NCBI GenBank assembly: GCA_031289145.1
Contig: JAITQA010000013.1
Location: forward strand, 1-50,464
Source: Dysgonamonadaceae bacterium
GTDB lineage: Bacteria; Bacteroidota; Bacteroidia; Bacteroidales; Azobacteroidaceae
Direction of reading: 5' to 3'
DNA: 50,464 nucleotides
Position numbers and translations under genes: made by a program. The notes below the pieces were generated by a model that saw only the letters and a list, made by a program, of their open reading frames with translations, did not search any database and was not told the DNA's origin. Position 1 is the first letter of the stretch, and each line of letters begins with the position of its first letter. Positions 1-11,089 of this stretch are shown here, in pieces.

Positions 1-200
1 TTAAAAGCTTTTTGATTTTCTTCTCGATTTCTTCCAAATTCATCCCTAATCAACGAATCAATTTTTGATACGTCTGAATTAACGCCATTCAGTTTGGTTA
101 AAATTTCATCATTATTGACGCTGATTTTTTTTGTCAATGTAACAATAAAATTGATAATTACAACTATTATTAATACTGCAAGTAAAATTGTTGTTGTCAT
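1..200 (-). CDS. rmuC: DNA recombination protein RmuC, N-terminal fragment (runs off window)
   Basis: The reverse strand is open from an ATG at 198-200 to the left edge, giving about 66 residues. A hydrophobic N-terminal segment (about residues 4-23, TILLAVLIIVVIINFIVTL) is followed by a charged, probably coiled-coil stretch containing IRDEFGRNREENQ. The family is known for an N-terminal membrane anchor, a coiled coil and a restriction-endonuclease-like C-terminal domain, and a R(D/N)E..RNREE motif is typical near this position. RmuC limits inversions and is thought to act on DNA ends. The nuclease-like domain lies outside the window, so the assignment rests on the N-terminus only. The gene begins 15 bases downstream of a methyltransferase relic on the same strand. 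Confidence 0.7.
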   Translation of the reverse strand, partial: MTTTILLAVLIIVVIINFIVTLTKKISVNNDEILTKLNGVNSDVSKIDSLIRDEFGRNREENQKAF

Positions 201-215
201 ATTTTTCTCTTTTTT

Positions 216-585
216 TTATATTGTTAAAAATTTACTTTTATACCTAAAAACCGACTCATTATCTACCTCCGCCAACCCCGCTTTCAGCAAATGCGCATTA
301 ATAAACGTCTTGTTTTCAAGATACAAATACGACATCAAATGGTTGTTGTTGTCGTGTTTTACCTCATCGTGACGAAGGAAAACGCGCTTCCCTTTTAGCT
401 TCTCGTGCAAAAATTCAGGATTAATTTCGTAACCCACAGCGTTCCGGTTTAACTTTCGTGCAGCCCAAGCCGTAATCTTTCAGTTGTCAGTAGGGTGGGG
501 ACGTGATAATCAAATGAATGGATTTGTCTTCTATCTCGCTCATTTGCCGACTGTCGCCGTTTATTATTTTATGAATGGTCTTCAT
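216..585 (-). pseudogene. Remnant of a DNA (probably N4-cytosine) methyltransferase with a C-terminal nuclease-like domain
   Basis: Reading leftwards from ATG 583-585 the frame encodes MKTIHKIINGDSRQMSEIED and then IITSPPY, the catalytic motif IV (S/T-S-P-P-Y/W) of beta-class amino-methyltransferases. A TGA stop (487-489) stands where Trp is normal, followed by QLKDYG. In another frame the sequence continues AARKLNRNAVGYEINPEFL, which matches the end of the SAM-binding region (motif I/X, usually GSGTT..A..GR..IGYEI). The middle of the enzyme, about 200 residues, is missing. The frame then runs into GKRVFLRHDE, YLYLENKTFINAHLLKAG and FRYKSKF, resembling the C-terminal part of a staphylococcal-nuclease-like domain whose own N-terminal part is also missing. 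One nonsense change, a frame change and two internal deletions make this a dead gene. A promoter-like motif remains upstream at 607-614. Confidence 0.75.
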
Positions 586-606
586 TTTTCTATCTCTTTG
601 ACATCG

Positions 607-614
607 CAAAGGTA
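607..614 (-). promoter_or_regulatory. -7 promoter motif of the methyltransferase relic
   Basis: The reverse strand reads TACCTTTG, an exact match to the Bacteroidota -7 consensus TAnnTTTG, 21 bases before the relic's ATG. No clear -33 TTTG was found at the usual spacing. It may now drive rmuC. Confidence 0.5.
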
Positions 615-718
615 CATGTTTTTTCTAAAATAACAAGCTGACCCTGTCCGGCATAGGCCAAATTACACAAACAAAAAAAATTAACTTAAAAAAGAGGCTG
701 AATTTTAAATAATTTTTT

Positions 719-726
719 TATCTTTG
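719..726 (+). promoter_or_regulatory. -7 promoter motif of susR
   Basis: TATCTTTG matches TAnnTTTG exactly. Transcription would begin near 732-735, so the earlier in-frame ATGs at 732 and 744 would have almost no leader. This favours the ATG at 768, which also opens a proper signal peptide. Confidence 0.5.
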
Positions 727-767
727 TCTTTTTGATAAGATTTATGATTATAGAATATAAGCTGTTT

Positions 768-2432
768 ATGAAGAAATTTGCATTATTGCTTTTACTGCTG
801 CTTTTTATGGCTTTCGGATTACAGGCAAAATCTGAAATGGACTCAATTTTTCAGGTCTTGTTTCAGGCCATGAATAATGAGAAAATATATACGGAAAAAA
901 AGGAAGAAGGTATTGCTGCCATAAAGAAAATGCTTGATATAAATGATATTACAGATGAACAGCGATATTCGGTTTATGACCATTTGTATAACGAATACAG
1001 GTCTTTCAAAATTGATTCTGCCGTTCATTATTTGGAATTTAACCTGAAAATTGCCGAAAAACTGAACAATGTGGCGTACATCTACAATACCAAACTCAAG
1101 TTGTCTTTTTCATATTGGATAAGGGGGCGTTTTCTCGAATCTATCAATATTTTGAATGAACTTGACAGGAGCCGTTTTGAGCGCTTACCGGAATGGCTAC
1201 TCATTGAATATTATGAATCATACAAACGCATCTATCTTTATTACAGTGCAAAAGACAAACACAACCATTACTATCCCATCAGTAATTTATACCGGGATTC
1301 CCTGCTGAGTCTTATCCCGGAAGATTCTTTCTCCCATCACGTACTGACGGCCGAAAAATTGGCGGTTGAAGACCATGCGGATGAAGCCATTCGGGTTTTG
1401 ATGGAAGCCTTAGAAAAATCGCAGGCTGAAGACCATGAGAGGGCTATCTTGGAAAATATCATCGCAAATATTTACGGCGAGAAGCGTAATATCGAAATGC
1501 AGAAAAAATATTACGCTTTGTCGGCTATCTGTGATATAAAAAACGCCATTAAAGAGAATGCCTCTATGATGGAACTGGCTTTTCTTCTGTATGAAGGGGG
1601 TGATATCAACAAAGCGTACAAGTGTATCAAAGCATCCATGGATGATGCGGTTTTTTGCAATGCCAGATTCCGTACCTTTGAGATTTCGAAAGTATTTCCG
1701 ATAATTGAACATGCCTATCAGGAAAAGGAACTTAAACAAAAAAAGGAATTACAAGGCTATCTGCTGATAGTTAGCTTTTTATCCTTGTTTTTGATAGTTG
1801 CTGTGGGATATGTTTACCGGCAAATGAAGCGTATTGCCCGTATCCGGAAGGAACTGTATCATACAAACCTGAAACTAAATGACTTGAATACAGATTTGCA
1901 AAACTCGAATGCAAAACTGCATGAACTGAACGGGCAACTTTCCGAGGTCAATCAGAAATTAGCCGAGACCAACCGGGTGAAAGAGGCTTATTTAGGCAAA
2001 TTCATAGATTTGTGTTCCAACTATATAGAAAAATTAGACAATTACCGCCGCGGGCTGAACAAGATAGCCAACAGTGGAAAAATGGACCAATTGTTAAAAT
2101 CGCTCAAATCATCCCAGTTTATTGAAGATGAATTGAGCGATTTTTATACCAATTTTGATGAAACGTTCTTACGGATTTATCCGACTTTCATTACTGATTT
2201 CAACGACTTGTTTCCCGATGAAGAGAAGCAACATCCGAAACAAGGGGAATTGCTCAATACCGAATTACGGGTCTATGCGCTTATCCGCCTGGGAATCAAC
2301 GATAGCGCCAAAATAGCGGTATTTCTCCGTTATTCGATAACAACCGTGTATACCTATCGCTCCAAACTGAAAAGCAAATCCTTGCATCCCAAAAAGTTTG
2401 AGGAGTATATTATGAAAATCGGTTCGTATTAA
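768..2432 (+). CDS. susR: SusR-type transcriptional regulator (TPR/coiled-coil, membrane-bound, DUF6377-like)
   Basis: A predicted 554-residue protein starts at ATG 768; the upstream in-frame ATG at 732 is less likely. An N-terminal signal sequence (MKKFALLLLLLLFMAFGLQA) is followed by a helical, TPR-like sensor region of about 300 residues. One membrane span (GYLLIVSFLSLFLIVAVGYVY) precedes a coiled coil (repeated LN.LN.L..SN.KL.ELN). The cytoplasmic C-terminus contains LLNTELRVYALIRLGINDSAKIAVFL and then ITTVYTYRSKLK, a LuxR-like helix-turn-helix. This architecture and length fit SusR of Bacteroides, which senses maltose/maltooligosaccharides and activates the sus operon. The gene is convergent with the sus operon, ending 7 bases from the susB stop. 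Function is inferred from architecture and location; binding was not tested. Confidence 0.8.
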   Translation: MKKFALLLLLLLFMAFGLQAKSEMDSIFQVLFQAMNNEKIYTEKKEEGIAAIKKMLDINDITDEQRYSVYDHLYNEYRSFKIDSAVHYLEFNLKIAEKLNNVAYIYNTKLKLSFSYWIRGRFLESINILNELDRSRFERLPEWLLIEYYESYKRIYLYYSAKDKHNHYYPISNLYRDSLLSLIPEDSFSHHVLTAEKLAVEDHADEAIRVLMEALEKSQAEDHERAILENIIANIYGEKRNIEMQKKYYALSAICDIKNAIKENASMMELAFLLYEGGDINKAYKCIKASMDDAVFCNARFRTFEISKVFPIIEHAYQEKELKQKKELQGYLLIVSFLSLFLIVAVGYVYRQMKRIARIRKELYHTNLKLNDLNTDLQNSNAKLHELNGQLSEVNQKLAETNRVKEAYLGKFIDLCSNYIEKLDNYRRGLNKIANSGKMDQLLKSLKSSQFIEDELSDFYTNFDETFLRIYPTFITDFNDLFPDEEKQHPKQGELLNTELRVYALIRLGINDSAKIAVFLRYSITTVYTYRSKLKSKSLHPKKFEEYIMKIGSY

Positions 2433-2439
2433 CATCACA

Positions 2440-6501
<4,062 letters not shown>

Positions 6502-6505
<4 letters not shown>

Positions 6506-8367
6506 TCTTTACTGAAATACAAGCGGTATTCGCCGGGGTTTAACATAATATTTTCTGTTGCAGCGCTTATTGTAATCTCATCACCGGAAAAATAGTCTTT
6601 CCATTTTCCCGCCTGACTGAAATTAACTATTTTACTAACAGGAATCACATCGAAATTAGCCATTGCCACCACCGTTTCGCCGGAAGATTTCAATACGATG
6701 TATTTGAAATTGGCAGTTAAATCAATGGTATAATCCGCCGTAGAGAAAACCGCCTTGTTGTTACGCAAATCAATCATTTTTGCATAGACATCGTACAATG
6801 CTTTCCGGTTGGCGTCTTCATAATAATCCCAACGAATGGGTTTTTTACCCAAACGGTCGGCTCCGTTTCCTTCCAACGGAAAATCATATCCCAACTCGCC
6901 GAACTGCCAAATCATTTTGGGTCCGGGAATGGAGAATAGTATGACGGCAGCCGCTTCCGTCCGTTTCAGACCGGTTGCCAAATTTTTTACATCGTATCCG
7001 CTTGCCGTTTTTCCGAAAGCCACGTTTTTAAACATAATTCGCTCTTCATCATGGCTTTCCATATAAGCAATCAAACCGGGTTGATTCCAGCCGCGTTGTT
7101 TGTAAGAAGCCCATGACAGGTCGCCTTTCCGGGAACTGCCGTTCATTTCATCACCATAGCCCATGGTGGCTTCGTTCATGCTGTAGTTCAGATTGCCCCA
7201 AAGCAGGATACCGTTTTCGGCCAATACTTTTTCTTCGCTATTGTCGGCCAGATGTTCAAAGATAATCAAGGCGTCTTTTTTGCGTTTTCGGATTTCGCTT
7301 GTCATCCGTTCCAGAATAGCAATCCGGGATGGGTCATAAGCCTGTCCATCGCCGGGTTGGTTGGTGAATCCTTTGGTAAAATCGAAACGGAAACCGTCGA
7401 TTTTGTACTCTTTCAACCAGAAAGCGTTTATGCTGTCCACAAAAGCCGCTGTATATTTGCTCTCATGATTGAAATCGTAACCCCAGGAATAGGTCGTATT
7501 CGGCGAATTTACATTGTACCATGGATTGTCCGCAGCCACTTTGTCGCCGTTTTGATACATCCTCACCAAAGGACTTTGCCCGTAACTGTGGTTCAATACC
7601 ATATCCATGATAACAGCAATATTGTTGGCATGACATTCATCAATAAACGCTTTGTAATCATTTGCCGTTCCGTAGGCCTTGTCGGTAGCGAAATAGAAAG
7701 AAGGATTGTATCCCCAACTGTCGTTCGCTTCAAACTCGTTGAAAGGCATCAGTTCGATGGCATTGACGCCCAGTTCTTTCAAATAGGGGATTTTTTCCTG
7801 AACACCTTTTATGGAGCGTTTTTCCGTAAAATCGCGAATCAGGATTTCGTAAATCACCAATGATGGTAGAGACGTTGCGTGCAGCGTCTCTACTTTCCAT
7901 TGATAATTATCCTGTTTGGTCGAAACCACCATCGCAATCTCCGTCGTTTTTCCGGCAGGGTAGGGGATAAGATTCGGATAAATGGTAGCCGGAATAGCCG
8001 CATCGTTCCACGGATCGGATATTTGATTCGAATATGGATCCGCAATACGGATGGTATTGTCAATCAGGTATTGGCAAACATATTCCTTGTTTTTATCCGG
8101 AATACCGATTTTTATCCAGAAACGGTCGCCGTCTTTTTGCATTTTATAGGCATCTGAAGTTTGCCAATTGTTGAAATCGCCGATCAGGTAAACCGATTGT
8201 TTCTTGGGCGCAAAAAGAACAAAAGCAAGGGAATCGTCGCCGATACGGGTGATACCGTCGCGAAGATGCAAATCGTCTAATCGCGGCAAATTACTTGTAT
8301 TTTCAACCGGATCTTCACAAGCGAAGAAAAAGGAGATGCATAGAAAAGAAAGCAATAACTGTTTCAT
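6502..8367 (-). CDS. Outer-membrane lipoprotein alpha-amylase, GH13 (SusG-like role)
   Basis: A 621-residue lipoprotein: signal MKQLLLSFLCISFFFA then Cys, followed by EDPVEN. The acidic run after Cys resembles the lipoprotein export signal that sends proteins to the cell surface in Bacteroidota. Residues about 35-150 form a CBM48-like domain (FVLFAPKKQSVYLIGDFNNW). A GH13 barrel follows: MDMVLNHSYG region I, nucleophile D329 in DGFRFDFTKG, acid/base E371 in IFEHLADN, and third acid D440 in ESHDEER (usual form NHD). It occupies the place of SusG but has a different layout, with no internal CBM58 visible. It probably starts surface starch cleavage. A palindromic element is translated within it near residues 158-168. 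It lies 64 bases after the susE-like gene and overlaps susA by 4 bases. Confidence 0.88.
7866..7893. repeat. 28-base near-perfect palindrome translated inside the amylase gene
   Basis: The plus strand reads GTAGAGACGTTGC then GTGCAGCGTCTCTAC. The two halves pair over 14 positions, with only two G-T type mismatches. It lies in the linker between the CBM48-like domain and the GH13 barrel and encodes V-E-T-L-H-A-T-S-L-P in frame. GTAGAGACG...CGTCTCTAC palindromes are a recurring type of small interspersed repeat in bacterial genomes, so this is probably a mobile palindromic insertion tolerated in a linker. Other copies cannot be seen in this window. Confidence 0.75.
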
Positions 8368-8431
8368 GGATTTTTAGCGATAAGAGAAAATAAACGGTAA
8401 ACACACCGGTCTACCGTTTATTGATTAAACT

Positions 8432-9475
8432 TTACTTTTTTGTCCAGGTAATGACGAGATTTTCTTCGTCTAAAGTAACCAAGTAGGTTCCACTTTCAGT
8501 AATAGGAATATTATCGCCACCGGAGGTAACAACTCCGCCTGTGATACCATAATTAATAGTCCAATCGTTGTTCAAACGAATTTTGAATGAACCTGCGGTC
8601 AAATTGATTGTTAATTCCCATTTCAATGTTTCATAATTCCAAATCATATCGGTATCGCTATCCCAACCGGTGGGAGTAGCATCACCAATTATTCCCCAGG
8701 AATAAGGAACCATTTCAATGGTAAGATTGGTCAAATCCGCGGTAACTTTATGATAACCGGCGCCGGGAGATTTAATATCCGATCCACCGTCTTTTATCAA
8801 ATTTGCGCCATCATCGCTACCCCATTTATGATCCCAACTGCTTGAATTGTCAGGCATGATAAGGAAGGCAGATTCTGCTTCCGGGAAGTTGATATAGCCG
8901 ATATAAACACCGTTATCAGTCATCGAAACGAGCGAATAACCGCCTGTTCTGTCCCAACCTTGGAATGCGCCTACGGCGTATACCCATGACGGCTCAGGCT
9001 CAAATGGCGTAACCGAAATCGTTTTTATTTCCGAATATAAAGGCATAACTCCTGTGTTCAATTGCCCATACACGCTGGCATGGGTTTTGATGCGTAGTTC
9101 AATTTTTGTTTCTACCTTTGGTGTTAAACCAAGTTTTGTTAATGCGGCATTCAATTCTCTGTAAGTAAATTCAGCGCTTTGATTGTTCCCCACCAAGGCG
9201 GCGCCTAATTCTACAATAGGCGTGAAGTTTGTTCCCTGACGGCCAATTTCAAATTGAGTGGTTGTTGCCACCGGTGTTGAATACGTGCCGGATGTAAAAC
9301 CGATAGTGAATTTTTCGGAATTCACATTGTTTTTGTCAATAACAATTGCAGCCGGTGTTTGTCCGAGTATAGGCGAAGCGCCTGCACTCAATACCGTGGT
9401 TTCTGTGTCTTCACAAGCGTTGAAAAACAAACCCATTGCGAAAATCGACAATATTAATTTTAAACTATTTTTCAT
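8432..9475 (-). CDS. susE: SusE/SusF-like outer-membrane starch-binding lipoprotein
   Basis: A 347-residue lipoprotein with signal ...GLFFNA then Cys and EDTETT, consistent with surface display. An N-terminal SusE-type Ig-like domain (about residues 25-155, with TPAAIVIDKNNVNSEKFTI) precedes two small starch-binding modules. The first is around 160-255 (WVYAVGAFQGWD, DHKWGSDDGANL) and the second around 260-347 (WGIIGDATPTGWDSDTDM, KIRLNNDWTINYG). The aromatic/Trp pairs are the type of residues that stack on glucose rings. SusE is 387 residues and SusF 485 with three modules, so this matches SusE better. No second SusF-like gene is present. It lies 22 bases after susD in the operon. Confidence 0.85.
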   Translation of the reverse strand: MKNSLKLILSIFAMGLFFNACEDTETTVLSAGASPILGQTPAAIVIDKNNVNSEKFTIGFTSGTYSTPVATTTQFEIGRQGTNFTPIVELGAALVGNNQSAEFTYRELNAALTKLGLTPKVETKIELRIKTHASVYGQLNTGVMPLYSEIKTISVTPFEPEPSWVYAVGAFQGWDRTGGYSLVSMTDNGVYIGYINFPEAESAFLIMPDNSSSWDHKWGSDDGANLIKDGGSDIKSPGAGYHKVTADLTNLTIEMVPYSWGIIGDATPTGWDSDTDMIWNYETLKWELTINLTAGSFKIRLNNDWTINYGITGGVVTSGGDNIPITESGTYLVTLDEENLVITWTKK

Positions 9476-9497
9476 ATCATTTACTATTAAAAATTAA

Positions 9498-11069
9498 TTA
9501 ATAATTTTTGTTCTGCGTCAAATTTGTATTGGCATTTAAGTCTGAAGCAGGGATTGGGAACAGGTTGAAATGGCTATCCACCGAACGACCTGCTTGCACG
9601 CCGCCTTTCCATTCCCAGCGATAATCACCGGCAGTAAATACTCCGTAACGAATAAGATCGGTACGGCGATGACATTCCCAATACAATTCGCGAGCGCGTT
9701 CATCCAAGATAAAATTCGTTGTTAATTGCGCTTCGTTGATATTGGAAACGCCTGCTCTTGCACGCAATTGGTTGATATACCCTACCGCTTCACCTTTCGA
9801 TCCGCCGCTGCGTACTGCCGCTTCGGCATAAATCAAATATTGTTCCGCTAAACGGAATAGAGGAAAGTCGGTGTCGGCATATCTTCTGTCTGAACCGTTA
9901 AGCACATTTCCGACCGTTGATCCCGATTTGATATTCCGATATTTGTAAACCATCAAACCATTGGTAAATGTAGTTGGATCGTTGCCTAATGCCGGGTTTT
10001 CGCCGACAAGCAAATTACGTTTGTCTCCTGCATCAAATTTATCCGATAGTTCTTTACGTGTTCTATATCCGCTCCAGTTGGAATTGTCGTAAATGCCGGA
10101 TTCTATCAATTTGTTTGCATAAGTAGTCTTATAATCGCCATTGAAAGTACAGTTAATCAAGAATGTAGTACCTCCGTCCAAACGAGTTCTTGTTCCATCG
10201 TAAGTGATAGAAAGAATTACTTCAGGGTTGTTTTTGTCATTATCGGCTAAGAACAAATCTTCGTAATTTCCTTTCAAAGAATAACCTGCATCAATTACTT
10301 TTTTACTGTAAGTAACAGCGTCCGCCCAACGTGCAGTTCCGGTATAAACTTCGGCATTCAGATACAAACGAGCGAGTAAAGCAAAGGCAGCCGCTTGGTC
10401 GGCGCGTCCGTATTCGTTTGTTTTGGACGCTTTCAACAAATTGTTGTTTGTTATATCAAGCAATTCCGATTCCACATAGTTGAACAATTCGGCACGGTTG
10501 GTTTGATTCGGAAGGATACCAATTCCATCATTTTCAGTTACAAAAGGAGGATTTCCAAAAATATCCATCAATACCCAATAATCAAATGCGCGAATAAAAC
10601 GGGCTTCGGCCTTGAAGTTTTTAACTTCTGCACCCAAATCTTCTTTTGCATTTCTGATAAATTCGTTGGCATACATGATTTGCATAATGACTCTGTAATA
10701 CAAACCGGATGTGAATTTATCATCGGTAGTAAAATTAATGTCGTTCAATTCAGGTATTCCCGCATCGTTCCAAAGACAGTGCGCTTCTTCGGTGGGCAGT
10801 TCCTGATGGTTGAAAAAAGTGCGGAGAAAGTCGGCATTACTGCCTTCGTCTATTCCGGGAATAGGCAAATCGGGCTTTCCGTTAGGACCTTCGTTTCCTG
10901 TTAGCGAGTATGCACCATAAACTTTGGCCAATGCTCCTTTTGTGCCTTCTAAAGTCGAAAATACTATTTCTGACGATGATGTGTTTTCGGGATAAATATC
11001 CAAATCCGTACAGGAAGCCAACAGCAACACAGGCACTATTATTGTCAATATTCTAAAATATTTTTTCAT
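9498..11069 (-). CDS. susD: SusD-type starch-binding lipoprotein
   Basis: A 523-residue lipoprotein; signal ends LLLAS then Cys, TDLDIYPEN. SusD caps the SusC barrel on the cell surface and delivers maltooligosaccharides to it. Helical TPR-like regions are visible (KNFKAEARFIRAFDYWVLMDIFG, AALALLARLYLNAEVYTG-type segments). The conserved C-terminal SusD/RagB motif is LDERARELYWECHRRTDLIRYG. It ends LFPIPASDLNANTNLTQNKNY, typical of the family. It lies 20 bases downstream of susC and 22 bases before the susE-like gene, the invariant SusC-SusD pairing. Confidence 0.93.
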   Translation of the reverse strand: MKKYFRILTIIVPVLLLASCTDLDIYPENTSSSEIVFSTLEGTKGALAKVYGAYSLTGNEGPNGKPDLPIPGIDEGSNADFLRTFFNHQELPTEEAHCLWNDAGIPELNDINFTTDDKFTSGLYYRVIMQIMYANEFIRNAKEDLGAEVKNFKAEARFIRAFDYWVLMDIFGNPPFVTENDGIGILPNQTNRAELFNYVESELLDITNNNLLKASKTNEYGRADQAAAFALLARLYLNAEVYTGTARWADAVTYSKKVIDAGYSLKGNYEDLFLADNDKNNPEVILSITYDGTRTRLDGGTTFLINCTFNGDYKTTYANKLIESGIYDNSNWSGYRTRKELSDKFDAGDKRNLLVGENPALGNDPTTFTNGLMVYKYRNIKSGSTVGNVLNGSDRRYADTDFPLFRLAEQYLIYAEAAVRSGGSKGEAVGYINQLRARAGVSNINEAQLTTNFILDERARELYWECHRRTDLIRYGVFTAGDYRWEWKGGVQAGRSVDSHFNLFPIPASDLNANTNLTQNKNY

Positions 11070-11089
11070 ATTCTTTTTCTTTTTTTACA

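Noticed and set aside
94-372. 92-codon forward frame with hydrophobic stretch
   Set aside because: It is antisense to rmuC and to the methyltransferase relic, both of which have recognisable motifs on the other strand.
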